NCBI GenBank assembly: GCA_004352715.1
Contig: SCFE01000040.1
Coordinates: forward strand, 288,964 to 352,963
Reading direction: 5' to 3'
DNA length: 64,000 nt
From: Hofstenia miamia
Taxonomy: Eukaryota > Xenacoelomorpha > Acoela
The notes below the pieces were generated by a model. That model worked only from the letters and a program-made list of their open reading frames with translations. It ran no database searches and was not told the DNA's origin. The stretch's first letter is position 1. Every line of letters starts with the position of its first letter. Position numbers and translations under genes: made by a program. This document shows, one piece after another, positions 41,620-53,459 of this stretch.

Positions 41620-43571
41620 TATCCGTTCTACCAAGTTCATCTGCATATTTGTCTAAATTCAAATATCGTCAAACATCTCTTCTCTTCCGAAATGGCTATA
41701 TCAAATTAAAGGAGCGATCGCAAAAACTATTGTATTTCGATAAAAATCTAATAGTTTTCATCATTTATCTAAAAAATTGTGGAAAAATGTAAGCTATGGA
41801 ACAAGAATAGGAAAAAATTACAAAATTTTTAGAAAAAAACTGCAGAAATCACTTCTAATAAAACAATGTACATGTAGACTAAAAGATAGCATCACACTTA
41901 ATGCATTTGAAACACAATCAAATACTGAACACCTACTCAAACATTTACACAAACATTGATTTATATCATTATATATTATGCTTATTAGATTTGCAGCTTT
42001 AAATTTCTTTATATTTTGTTTTATCTGAAGCTTTTTGGCAAGTTTATTGCTTTTATGTTTTCTAATATTACAGAAAGCAGTGATATTACAGCGAGATTTA
42101 CTTTTTTAGGAATTTATAGGAAATATATATCTAAAATTCTACTGTGTTCAGAATCATGTATGCCTAAAATTAAGAAATTAATTGAGATTTTTCTATATTT
42201 ATTCATTAAATGACAATAGTTTTTGTTTTATTAGCTAAAAGTTGGCTAATTTTAATAAATATTTATGATATGAATGAAAATTATAATAAAATTATGTGCA
42301 AGAAATAATAATTTAAAGCTTCAGAAGATTTAAAGGAAACTATTTATCATTAAAACTGCTGTTTAGATTTGACTGTACCCGCATTCTTCATTCTTAAATT
42401 GAAATTTAAATTTGGTACTTATTATTGTTACATTATGTTCTTGCAAATATTTAAGTTTGCATTATCTCAAATTTCAACATAATGCAATAATTAATAGAAA
42501 AAATGTGATTCTGTTGTAACAGATTTTACAGCTCTAACAAGCCATAAAAATTTGCTTTCTAATAAATGGTAGTCAACAGTAACTATTTGGAAATAATTGT
42601 CTCCATCATGCAGAACACTCCATGTCAATTGTCACTACAACTTAAATTCTGGATTTATAAAATACATGGCCAAATAAATGGGTAAGCTTAGTTATTAACA
42701 TTTCTTTGATATCATTAATAAATATTTTTTGAATATTCTAAATGCATTGCAGTTCTTTGGCTGTTGAAAATATGAAGCCAAATTATTATGCATGCCTTAA
42801 TTGAAAATATTGAAGATAAACAAAAAGTTCTAAATTTTCACAATAAAATATATAAGAATTCAAGTTGTTAACCTTTTCAAATGCATTTTAAAAATACATT
42901 TAGAGATTTGGCTTTGCAAATAGAATCTTAAGTTTACAATCATGTTACGTAAATTGATGCTTAACTCTAAAAATATGAATGCAAACATTTCTCGAGTAAA
43001 GATTACATGTCAAGCGATTCACAATTTCTTCAACTATGTTGTTAAGTTTTTTGAAGATTTTGCAAACAATTAGGAAACTTCTCTATTTATTTCTTGATGA
43101 CGTTGCCCACGCAAAATACATTCAGCATAAAACTGCTGTTTTAAAAATTAGTAGTGTTGTATTAATCAATATTATTATAGGCATAGAATTCTCCATTTAG
43201 AAAGTGAGGCACAAATATTCACAACACATTTATGTTATTTATATATATTTCAAGAAAATCAATTTATTATATTTTTTATAGCAACACGTCTTTCAGTTGA
43301 ATTAGTTACAAAAATAATCATGTTTCAGTGGATCGGCTTCTAAAGGAAATATATTACACCTCATCATTTCTATTGTTCTGATGAAATTAAATTAATATTG
43401 CTTGTTGATGCATTTTATCAATTTTTTCCATTCAATAATACATTTCTCATAAACAATAATATAAATGGTTCTTTATGTTTTCAGCTGTTAATATTCAAAT
43501 TCAATTTTTTAAAAATATAATGCACATGCGACTTTGATCTTAGATCAATGTCTAGTTGGCTTCCCAAGCAT
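41615..43571. other. Intergenic, nothing recognised
   Basis: AT-rich. Short lysine-rich frames at 41640-41960 have no identifiable domain. Confidence 0.45.
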
Positions 43572-44571
43572 NNNNNNNNNNNNNNNNNNNNNNNNNNNNN
43601 NNNNNNNNNNNNNNNNNNNNNNNNNNNNNNNNNNNNNNNNNNNNNNNNNNNNNNNNNNNNNNNNNNNNNNNNNNNNNNNNNNNNNNNNNNNNNNNNNNNN
43701 NNNNNNNNNNNNNNNNNNNNNNNNNNNNNNNNNNNNNNNNNNNNNNNNNNNNNNNNNNNNNNNNNNNNNNNNNNNNNNNNNNNNNNNNNNNNNNNNNNNN
43801 NNNNNNNNNNNNNNNNNNNNNNNNNNNNNNNNNNNNNNNNNNNNNNNNNNNNNNNNNNNNNNNNNNNNNNNNNNNNNNNNNNNNNNNNNNNNNNNNNNNN
43901 NNNNNNNNNNNNNNNNNNNNNNNNNNNNNNNNNNNNNNNNNNNNNNNNNNNNNNNNNNNNNNNNNNNNNNNNNNNNNNNNNNNNNNNNNNNNNNNNNNNN
44001 NNNNNNNNNNNNNNNNNNNNNNNNNNNNNNNNNNNNNNNNNNNNNNNNNNNNNNNNNNNNNNNNNNNNNNNNNNNNNNNNNNNNNNNNNNNNNNNNNNNN
44101 NNNNNNNNNNNNNNNNNNNNNNNNNNNNNNNNNNNNNNNNNNNNNNNNNNNNNNNNNNNNNNNNNNNNNNNNNNNNNNNNNNNNNNNNNNNNNNNNNNNN
44201 NNNNNNNNNNNNNNNNNNNNNNNNNNNNNNNNNNNNNNNNNNNNNNNNNNNNNNNNNNNNNNNNNNNNNNNNNNNNNNNNNNNNNNNNNNNNNNNNNNNN
44301 NNNNNNNNNNNNNNNNNNNNNNNNNNNNNNNNNNNNNNNNNNNNNNNNNNNNNNNNNNNNNNNNNNNNNNNNNNNNNNNNNNNNNNNNNNNNNNNNNNNN
44401 NNNNNNNNNNNNNNNNNNNNNNNNNNNNNNNNNNNNNNNNNNNNNNNNNNNNNNNNNNNNNNNNNNNNNNNNNNNNNNNNNNNNNNNNNNNNNNNNNNNN
44501 NNNNNNNNNNNNNNNNNNNNNNNNNNNNNNNNNNNNNNNNNNNNNNNNNNNNNNNNNNNNNNNNNNNNNNN
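43572..44571. other. Assembly gap (1000 N)
   Basis: Nominal gap between the two copies of the 1.4-kb repeat. 44572-44833 after it holds nothing recognised. Confidence 0.95.
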
Positions 44572-44833
44572 GGGTAAAGGGATTACTACCGAATAACGTG
44601 AAATTGATTCGTCATGTGGCAGCCAATCAAATTCCGAGAGTTGTTCTTTGAAAATGTTCCCTCACAGCCCGAAATATTGAAATTTACCTCAAAAATCGTT
44701 TGATTTTTGACAAAAAGCTGCCATAAATTGACCAAAAAACTAGCAAAGTCAATGAGTGCTTTGATGGTTCTATGGAATCTTAAGGACATTAACACTCATA
44801 TTCTCAGAGTTGTTTTTAAAAATGTTGCATACT

Positions 44834-46300
44834 TTAGAAGAAATTGCACAAAATAATATTTCCTAATGTATTAAGATAGACTATATTTAGCACTTTCGAG
44901 CGCCATCTGTCGGGATAAAGATTTTTCAACAAAAAATATTTCGTCTAATGCGGCAATACTAATAGAATCTTTTTCAGATTGCTTAGCTGTTTTCAGAGTT
45001 TAAAGGAATAACTCTAAACCTATTTTACAAGATCAAAATCAGATTTTTTACTTCCTTTTTTCTGTGTAATTTTGGAATTTTTAGTAAAACAATTTCGAAT
45101 TTCTATTATATTTCCTCAAATGACACATTTCAGAAACCCATTGCTTTTTGAGCATGATGCTATTGATAAACTGTATATATCAAAATGTTCGCAGTGAATA
45201 GTTCCATGTGAAACTATTGTTCCTTTTCTCGATATATTAAATGTGGTACCACATGGCCTATTAAGAGCCATGGGTACCATCACATCGGCCAATAGAAATT
45301 GTCAAAATTAACACTTTTGCTACTTTCGATTATTCAAATTTAAAAGNNNNNNNNNNNNNTCTTTGAGTATTGATGCTATTGATAAACTGAATATATCAAA
45401 ATGTTCGCAGTGAATAGTTCCATGTGAAACTTTTGTTCCTTTTATCGATATATTAAATGGTGTACCATCACATCGGCCAATAGAAATTGTCAAAATTAAC
45501 ACTTTTGCTACTTTCGATTATTCAAATTTAAAAGTATGCTCTGCATAATCTGTGTATTTGAAAAGCAATGCCTTTCATTTCTTATATTAAAACATGTAGG
45601 ATTGACGTTTTGTATATTAAAATATTAATATATTCAAGTAATTTAAATAATTATCATTACAGTATATATTTTGTAAATTTTATAAAAATCGTAAGGTTGT
45701 GATATCCTTTATTACTGAGGTTCATTTAGGTGTGATAAAAATATCAAATCGTTAAGCTGGTCTAAAATTCAATTAATTTAAAAAATATATAGGCATTTAG
45801 CTTAGCAAGCTTTGCCCCTCAATGTTGAGTTGCTTGCGGCGCCTCTGCATATTAACATATAATCCCGATTCATCTTGTGTGTTATTAGAAATTGTCAAGA
45901 TAATGCGTCGTCATTGCAAAGGAATTAAACATCAAGATAAAACGAGTACATTTAATTTCAAATAATTTTATGTTAATATTAAATTTGCACTACATTTCTT
46001 GACCGTTAGAGGGCTTAAATAAATTTCGTCTAATGGTTGCATTGGTCGTCGAGGGCCAGTAGAGTGGCCCGCAAGGAGTCCCGATTTGACTCCTTGCGAT
46101 TATTGGTGTTGGCCCTACCTCAAGTCATTGGTTTTTGAAAACTTTTCATAATTGTCTAAACGTTTCTTCTAATGTTCCTTTTAACGTTGGACATAACATA
46201 AATCATAATGTTTTTGTATTTTAAGTACATGAATCATATGTTATCTATTGTAACATTTTTTTATTTCTGTACTAAAACATTTGGAACACCCGGTATATAT
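44834..46300 (+). repeat. Dispersed 1.4-kb repeat, copy B
   Basis: Same start and end as copy A (40205-41587). Differences: a 13-N gap (45347-45359) with a repeated, slightly different segment after it, and a deletion of about 100 bp inside the transposase relic (after CCTCAAGTCATTGGTTTTTG, about 46140). The SPDLTPCDYWCW block is kept. Confidence 0.75.
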
Positions 46301-46515
46301 ATGAATGCACTATTTGTTCCAATAAACTGAAACGAATTTTCCTTACTTTGGGAAGTGAATGTAGAGTAAAAACGGAGAGAGACGGTTATTGTGACTGACA
46401 GTTTACATTTTATTGAGGATTTTTGTATGGTTATTATTATTTTAATAATAATCAGTAACATACCATTCTTGTTTGATAAAACAGAGAAAACGAAATTCTT
46501 GTGAACCCTGCTCCT

Positions 46516-46696
46516 ATATATATATATATATATATATNNNNNNNNNNNNNNNNNNNNNNNNNNNNNNNNNNNNNNNNNNNNNNNNNNNNNNNNNNNNNNN
46601 NNNNNNNNNNNNNNNNNNNNNNNNNNNNNNNNNNNNNNNNNNNNNNNNNNNNNNNNNNNNNNNNNNNNNNNNNNNNNNNNNNNNATATATATATAT
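46516..46696. repeat. (TA)n microsatellite interrupted by a gap
   Basis: TA units at 46516-46537 and 46685-46696 around 147 N (46538-46684). Confidence 0.85.
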
Positions 46697-46777
46697 ACAC
46701 AAAAGAGAGAAATAGATACATAAACAGATTCTTAGCACTCTGTCCCAACTTCACCGTATATACCAGGCCTTCTGCCT

Positions 46778-46943
46778 TTTCGCTTCCTGTCCCATAGTTA
46801 AGATCCAATATAAATAGAAATCTTCAAATAAATATTTTTTAAATTTTTTGTTCTCAAAAATTTCGCTTCCTGTCCCATAGCTAAGATCCAATATAAATAG
46901 AAATCTTCAAATAAATATTTTTTAAATTTTTTGTTCTCAAAAA
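46778..46943. repeat. 83-bp tandem duplication
   Basis: TTTCGCTTCCTGTCCCATAG to TTTGTTCTCAAAAA occurs twice head to tail with one difference, without any gap, so it is a genuine local duplication. Confidence 0.85.
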
Positions 46944-47371
46944 TGGTTAACTAAAAGAATATTTTTTTGATTTTTTGTAGAAAATTCGCACTCGTCAAAG
47001 ATGTAAACCGGCTGGGCAACTTAAGGCCGATTTAGGGCTGTGATATTTGAAAAATAAGGGCCAGCTTAGATTTGACATTTCATGAAGTCAGAAGAAGTCA
47101 GCTGGACCCGGATTTAGTTGAAGCTATTTAACTTTTGATAATTTGTATTTTAAGTTTTTAGACTATGCTCATTTTGCAAATTAATATTTTGTAATAATAA
47201 AAATGTGTTAATTTTTTCCAATTTATGGCCTATTTCACTTAGGACTCAAATAGGGCTTAGCAATTAAAATGACAGGGTAGCAAGAAATCCGACCCTTTTA
47301 CGGGCAGACTTTGGCGCTTTGTCTCCTTAGAAAAAGCTATGTGTCAGAATCATTGCCAATTTCTAAGGTAC

Positions 47372-47381
47372 TATATATATN

Positions 47382-47412
<31 letters not shown>
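47372..47412. repeat. (TA)n microsatellite
   Basis: About 20 TA units with a single n at 47381; lies 50 bases downstream of the gene at 47464-48852. Confidence 0.9.
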
Positions 47413-47415
<3 letters not shown>

Positions 47416-47463
47416 TTAGCTACGAAAATTAAATAATAAAAAGTATTCCGCTTTATTGTATAT

Positions 47464-48852
47464 TTAATAACGTATTTGCTTTGTATCTTTTACTAGGCTC
47501 ACTCCAAGAACCTTGTCAACAATTTTCCTAAATATGATTTGAGGCCTAAACAGCTTAGCCCAAGCATTTCCTAGCCATGCCTTTCCAACTAAGTCAACAA
47601 AGAACAATTGTCCATTAGCACCAAGCTCTTTAAAACACTTTGTGACATCACAAAGTATTGCATCCTTATAGTCATCCTTTTGAAATTCTACTGATTCAAC
47701 AATGTAATCAGACATAGTGTCAGATTCCACATCAATGAATTGCTTGCTTTCAACCTTTGCCATGGTACTTTTGTCAAAAACTTTGACAGGGTATAAAACA
47801 AGTTTGAGATTTTTACCTGCACAACCAGCAATGGGAAATTCTAAAAATGTGTTGTAGTCTTTTCTAAGAAACTTTGTTTTCTCAGTATCTAGCATGTTAA
47901 ACCAAATGTACAGTCCACATTTAATCGGAAACCACAAAGTACGTTTATATTCACCAATGCGATAATTTCCTACATAATATAATGGATCACCATCTAGCGA
48001 ATCATTTTTCAGCATTTCACAAATTTCCTTAGCTTTTTCTAAAAGATTTCCTAATATATCCGGCCTACTCCATTCATAAATAGGATTGCACATGCAAAGT
48101 AATGGATTGTAGGTATTCAAATGTTGCTGTTTTAATTCATAGTTCATGAGGTACTTTTGTTTATATTTACCGCCGATTTTGACTTCCTTTTCTCGATAAT
48201 ATTGCATTGCACGGTTTTCATCCACAGACTCACCTAATGCTACTGTATTCCGAGGATATTTTCGTTTAAGTTTAACTAGTTTATCAGGCAATTCTAACTT
48301 ATTAGTAGCTTTTACTCTATTTAATTTCGAAATGTTTTTATCACTTTTGCTATTGTATGGAGCAACATTTTCAAAGTCTTCATCATTATCTAAGTCATCG
48401 CTATCTGTTTCACCAAAGTCAATTATTCCAGCAGCATGCTTAATAGCTTTTATATTCTCTTGTTTTCGCTCCTCCAATATTTTTTTACGGTGTTTTTGTA
48501 TTCGGTCTGCTTCAATTTGCTTCTTCTCTTTGACTTTAATGATGTTGGACTTCTGCTCCATTACTGCTTCATGGACATTTCTTAGTCTCCAGTATGTTTG
48601 CAATCCATCCTTAACATCTTTTTCTGTTTTGACTGCTTCATTATTCTTAATAGCTTTTCCGACATTTGAATTATGCTTATCGTTCAGATTTTGAATATCA
48701 GCTAAGGGGAGTTTTGAATTTGGAAAAGGTACCTTTACTTCTTTTTCGCCTCTCGGTGTTGGAAGGGCATCTAGCTTTGGTAAATGTTTTCCCTTTCTAG
48801 CGTTTTGAGGGAGCGGTTCAAATGATATTCTCACGGTGGTCGTTCGCGGCAT
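47464..48852 (-). CDS. Intact single-exon ORF of unknown family, 462 aa
   Basis: No family recognised. The ATG at 48852 (MPRTTTVRISFEP) is preferred over the upstream in-frame GTG at 48867. Visible regions: a basic, proline-containing N-terminus (1-50); a strongly charged, probably coiled-coil stretch (about 85-140, rich in K, E, R and Q, e.g. QIEADRIQKHRKKILEERKQ); an acidic patch (FGETDSDDLDNDEDFENV, about 147-164); and from about 215 a mixed, folded-looking domain with many aromatics (YYVGNYRIGEYKRTLWFPIK) and cysteines. No signal peptide or membrane segment. AATAAA follows the stop by about 7 nt (47452-47457, minus strand). It is by far the longest ORF here without transposon motifs. Candidates are an intronless host gene, a retrogene, or an accessory gene of an unrecognised mobile element. 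Confidence 0.6.
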   Translation of the reverse strand: MPRTTTVRISFEPLPQNARKGKHLPKLDALPTPRGEKEVKVPFPNSKLPLADIQNLNDKHNSNVGKAIKNNEAVKTEKDVKDGLQTYWRLRNVHEAVMEQKSNIIKVKEKKQIEADRIQKHRKKILEERKQENIKAIKHAAGIIDFGETDSDDLDNDEDFENVAPYNSKSDKNISKLNRVKATNKLELPDKLVKLKRKYPRNTVALGESVDENRAMQYYREKEVKIGGKYKQKYLMNYELKQQHLNTYNPLLCMCNPIYEWSRPDILGNLLEKAKEICEMLKNDSLDGDPLYYVGNYRIGEYKRTLWFPIKCGLYIWFNMLDTEKTKFLRKDYNTFLEFPIAGCAGKNLKLVLYPVKVFDKSTMAKVESKQFIDVESDTMSDYIVESVEFQKDDYKDAILCDVTKCFKELGANGQLFFVDLVGKAWLGNAWAKLFRPQIIFRKIVDKVLGVSLVKDTKQIRY

Positions 48853-48987
48853 TTCAACTAAGCACACGTATTCATTGCCAAATGTGAAAGTTTGACTACA
48901 TGCAATTCACGTACTGTTAATTTCAGATACGGTCTATTTCCTACTATGCATATTGTGAAGTACTCTAAATTATATAAATATATATAT

Positions 48988-49378
48988 NNNNNNNNNNNNN
49001 NNNNNNNNNNNNNNNNNNNNNNNNNNNNNNNNNNNNNNNNNNNNNNNNNNNNNNNNNNNNNNNNNNNNNNNNNNNNNNNNNNNNNNNNNNNNNNNNNNNN
49101 NNNNNNNNNNNNNNNNNNNNNNNNNNNNNNNNNNNNNNNNNNNNNNNNNNNNNNNNNNNNNNNNNNNNNNNNNNNNNNNNNNNNNNNNNNNNNNNNNNNN
49201 NNNNNNNNNNNNNNNNNNNNNNNNNNNNNNNNNNNNNNNNNNNNNNNNNNNNNNNNNNNNNNNNNNNNNNNNNNNNNNNNNNNNNNNNNNNNNNNNNNNN
49301 NNNNNNNNNNNNNNNNNNNNNNNNNNNNNNNNNNNNNNNNNNNNNNNNNNNNNNNNNNNNNNNNNNNNNNNNNNNNNN
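48988..49378. other. Assembly gap between TA tracts
   Basis: 391 N with (TA)n on both sides (48976-48987 and 49379-49409). It removes the upstream region of the 462-aa ORF from view. Confidence 0.95.
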
Positions 49379-49412
<34 letters not shown>

Positions 49413-49436
49413 ATTTGGAATTGGGGCGATTTTTTA

Positions 49437-49670
49437 GGCCAAAGATTGGCCCGGCCCAGCCCAATACACCCTAGGCCCAAGACCGAGCTGGCCCATTTCT
49501 AAATACCAATTATTTAGCCCAAGCCCGGTCCGGTCCATTTTTTTACGCTATTGATGGTATCCTTTGCCTCATAGAGGCCCATAAGCACTACACTATGAAT
49601 TTCATGGATAATTTGTAATTTATTGATTAATATGTGTATAGGTGCATCTCTGTTTTAGTAAGTTAAGAAT
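49437..49670 (+). repeat. Dispersed repeat X, copy 2
   Basis: GGCCAAAGATTGGCCCGGCCC, then TAGGCCCAAGACCGAGCTGG, AATACCAATTATTTAGCCCA and CACTACACTATGAATTTCAT; same order as at 33686 and 63818. Confidence 0.75.
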
Positions 49671-49967
49671 TCTAATTCAATTCTGTTGAAATTCAAATTG
49701 CATTGTTAACCTTAATACAATCAACGTGTCATACAGGTTCGTAAGCCTGAGAACTAAGGAGTTCAACCCTTCCTGGAGCAGATGTGAGCCCACTTGTAAA
49801 TGATTGCATTTTACTACCAAATAGTATTGAATATCCATTTTCACAAATGTTACCAATGAAGGCAAATATTTTCTAAATTGTTTTAAATTTGTTAATAAAT
49901 TAACATTGAATTGCTTAGAATTTTTGTTGGTTTCGTTTTAAAATGAGATGCGTCTCCTCTTTGTATA

Positions 49968-50278
49968 AATAAAACTGTTTATATTTTAATCTTTTGCTTA
50001 GACTTTTATGGAAAACACATAAAATGTTGTTATTGGTAGTACTGTAATGCTAAGTGAGATAATGGCGATTGTTGGCATAGTTGACAACGATTTATCAATA
50101 TTTTTAATCTCCAGATATTTTATTATTAACTAGGCATTGCAAAACTTAACTGCATTGAAATCTATTATTGCAATTAGCCGTTTGCATGTAAACAAAAGTT
50201 AACGAAAGGAAACAACAACAAGAGCATTTATATTCTGTAACTCTTTTATCCTATAATTTCTTAAAAACTTCTATATGA
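49968..50278 (+). repeat. Dispersed repeat Y, copy 1
   Basis: AAATAAAACTGTTTATATTT to CTATAATTTCTTAAAAACTT is repeated at 63077-63381 with a few differences. No coding content. Confidence 0.8.
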
Positions 50279-50800
50279 AAATGAAATTTGTGTTTATTTT
50301 AATTTGCAAACGTATTTTTACACATTCTACAAAACTACTGAAATTTCACTGAAAAGTTTTGACAAGTTCTTACACGAATTTCTTTTAATATGTTGTTAAT
50401 TCCTTTTGCTACAGCAATTTATGTAGTTTTAAGGAAAAAATACTTTCCTGCATATCCAAGCAATATATTTCTTAAAATAAGAGGTAGTAAATATATGATT
50501 GTTTGTATTTTTGCACATTGATAATTAAATTTATGTTTGCAACAAAACTCTAAGCAGGTAGCCTGAATATCAGAAGGTGAAAGAATATTGGCATTTAGAG
50601 TGATTATAATAATAATACTATATTTTGAAGTATTGCAACACCCTGATGAGTACTATGCCCTACAGCCAAGGTATCATATATATCACTTTTCATAAGTTCT
50701 TCCTACCGTCACCACTAATTTAGTAATGTATGTATTGGCACAACTATATATTACCAGGATTGCAATCGTCCTTTTCATCATTTAGAGAACATATCATTTC
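50279..50800. other. Intergenic, nothing recognised
   Basis: AT-rich lead-in to the minisatellite. Confidence 0.5.
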
Positions 50801-51673
50801 TTATATACTCATTTACTAAAATTCTCTGTCAACTTACATCAGCTTACATCAGCACAAGGTAAGCGGGAGCAAGGTTGGGGATATTTTTGTGTTTTTCTTA
50901 TATACTCATTTACTAAAATTCTCTGTCAACTTACATCAGCTTACATCAGCACAAGGTAAGCGGGAGCAAGGTTGGGGATAATTTTGTGTTTTTCTTATAT
51001 ACTCATTTACTAAAATTCTCTGTCAACTTACATCAGCTTACATCAGCACAAGGTAAGCGGGAGCAAGGTTGGGGATAATTTTGTGTTTTTCTTATATACT
51101 CATTTACTAAAATTCTCTGTCAACTTACATCAGCTTACATCAGCACAAGGTAAGCGGGAGCAAGGTTGGGGATAATTTTGTGTTTTTCTTATATACTCAT
51201 TTACTAAAATTCTCTGTCAACTTACATCAGCTTACATCAGCACAAGGTAAGCGGGAGCAAGGTTGGGGATAATTTTGTGTTTTTCTTATATACTCATTTA
51301 CTAAAATTCTCTGTCAACTTACATCAGCTTACATCAGCACAAGGTAAGCGGGAGCAAGGTTGGGGATAATTTTGTGTTTTTCTTATATACTCATTTACTA
51401 AAATTCTCTGTCAACTTACATCAGCTTACATCAGCACAAGGTAAGCGGGAGCAAGGTTGGGGATAATTTTGTGTTTTTCTTATATACTCATTTACTAAAA
51501 TTCTCTGTCAACTTACATCAGCTTACATCAGCACAAGGTAAGCGGGAGCAAGGTTGGGGATAATTTTGTGTTTTTCTTATATACTCATTTACTAAAATTC
51601 TCTGTCAACTTACATCAGCTTACATCAGCACAAGGTAAGCGGGAGCAAGGTTGGGGATAATCTTGTGTTTTTC
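50801..51673. repeat. 97-bp minisatellite, nine head-to-tail copies
   Basis: Starts of TTATATACTCATTTACTAAA at 50801, 50898, 50995, 51092, 51189, 51286, 51383, 51480 and 51577 give an exact 97-bp period. Copies are almost identical (GATATTTTTG in the first against GATAATTTTG later, GATAATCTTG in the last). Each unit contains CTTACATCAGCTTACATCAG and CACAAGGTAAGCGGG, i.e. a 3'-splice-site-like and a 5'-splice-site-like sequence six bases apart. Confidence 0.95.
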
Positions 51674-51849
51674 GTACCCAATTCCAGGTCTTGGGTTTAG
51701 TCTTGCATTCTTATCGACTCAAGACCAAACCTGAAATATAACTGATCTCTAAAATTCCCGTAAAAACGAACAGAATTCATATAAAGAAAAACGTAATTTA
51801 GCAAAATCTAACAAAAAACTGATTCATTGCACATATTACAAAAGAAATA

Positions 51850-53290
51850 TCGCGCGCCCTTCAGGCCGCATGATTCATGTACGCAATTTTGACATTGTCG
51901 ACATCGCTTTCCTGAGTGTACTTCTTAGTGCAAACTGAACACAACCATTCACTGCCGCTGGTCCTCTGAAAATTAGAATTTGTTGGAGGGAGTTTAGAAA
52001 ACTTAGTCAGCAGGTTTGAGAATTTGAGCTTCTTTGCTTTGCGAGATTCCTCCATATCAGCGAATTTCATATTGCGTTTTGGAAATTTCAGCTTGTGATA
52101 GTTTGTAGCAATAAACATTTCACAATTGACGGTTTTTTCAAGAAGACGGGACGCAGTTTCATGCATATAAGATTTTCTTTGGCGAAACTGCGTTCTACTG
52201 CAGCTTCCGCTGCACAAACGTTGAATAATGGTAAAGCAAATAAAGATAGCTATGGCCAGATCGTTGCACTGCTGGACCAGAATTTATTGTTTGTCGCTTG
52301 GGGACTTTCTGCATCATTGCCTTTGGCAATTAGACGATTAATAAAACGACCAAGCTGAGCAGAAATTTCACTGACACGTATGTTATTGTTTCGGCGTTGC
52401 CCCCATGCAGCCGCATACTTGGTGATGATTCGAACACATTCAACTCTATCAGATTCAAGCATATCAGTTTTCTGATCAATATGAGGACCCAGAAGCTTAG
52501 CCGCTTTATAAAAATCACAGTTAAAATTGGATTCAAAGCGAACTTTGAGCAAGTCACCGCATTTCTTGCCATCATTATTAAGCTGCGCACGATGTTCAAG
52601 ATCGGTAAATTGTTTAGCCAGTATATCTATTTACTTAGCCAAACTCAGAAAATTAGACATATCAGATTGTACACGATCAGTTGCTACACCAATTGGTTCA
52701 CATAGTACAAGGGCTTTTTCAATTACTCTCTAGTCGTCATCAATTAAATCAACGCTGTCAAACACATAACTCTTGAGCTCGATTAATCGCCACCAGCTGT
52801 ATATCATACTGTTCTATCTTGTTGTTCTAGGGCAAACCAAAACAAGGGGGTTTTCAATACCAGCAGCAATTTGCACAGATTTAAGTTTGTTTTCTCATTC
52901 AGGTGATTTGGAAAATTCTTTCAGTAGTGACTCTAATATTTGCTTTGCTCGAGCATCGCAGCAACGTGTTCAGTAATATTCTTCAATAGCAGCTGAAAAC
53001 TATTCGCAGCAGAGCGCATTATAAATACAGTCTTTGTATTAAGCGCAAATCTCATCCCTTCGATTAGTGTGGGAATGTCATCGTTGTTGAACTCATCTTC
53101 GGAAGCGGCGTATTCACTCTCGCGGTGTATCTTTACTAAATTCGTTAAGTGCTTTTTGAATTCTTGAAGCATTATCGGCCACAATCCAAAACACATATAG
53201 CTGCTCTTTCTCGAGCTCGTCAATCGTCTCATTAATCACACGTTCTATTTCAACAGCATTCATTTGATATACACGAACACTTTAGAGGAA
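51850..53290 (-). pseudogene. hAT-family transposase relic (second hAT family)
   Basis: Minus-strand pieces in order: VADNASRIQKALNEF, SAANSFQLLLKNITEHV, CPRTTRWNSMIYSWWRLIEL (TRWNS box of hAT transposases), VIEKALVLCEPIGVATDRVQ, YKAAKLLGPHIDQK and TKYAAAW, then AAEAAVERSFAKENLI (dimerisation region, about 52215-52160) with a frame change. Stops and frameshifts break it at least five times. It differs from the intact element at 3809-5902. No terminal repeats were found. Confidence 0.75.
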
Positions 53291-53459
53291 AAAGTTTTCG
53301 CCGATTGAGAATTCCACCATCTACTAACAAGTACACGATTCTTGGTTGCACTGTTGAACAAAACTTCTGAGCTCGCTTGAATGCTTGCTTAACATAAGAA
53401 TTTTTTCCGTAGTTTGGACGAAGTACTTCATGATTATATAGAACGTATACAGAGTATGG

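Noticed and set aside
41777-41959. Lys-rich 60-codon ORF as a LINE C-terminus
   Set aside because: Lacks the SRxWNxLP and FKxxL pattern; evidence too weak.
43534-44651. Three overlapping frames of about 350 codons
   Set aside because: Made of N; the same holds for frames across 8056-9055, 16548-17547, 30781-30991, 46538-46684 and 48988-49378.
50801-51673. CRISPR array
   Set aside because: Period of 97 bp with the whole unit repeated; there are no unique spacers and the genome is eukaryotic.
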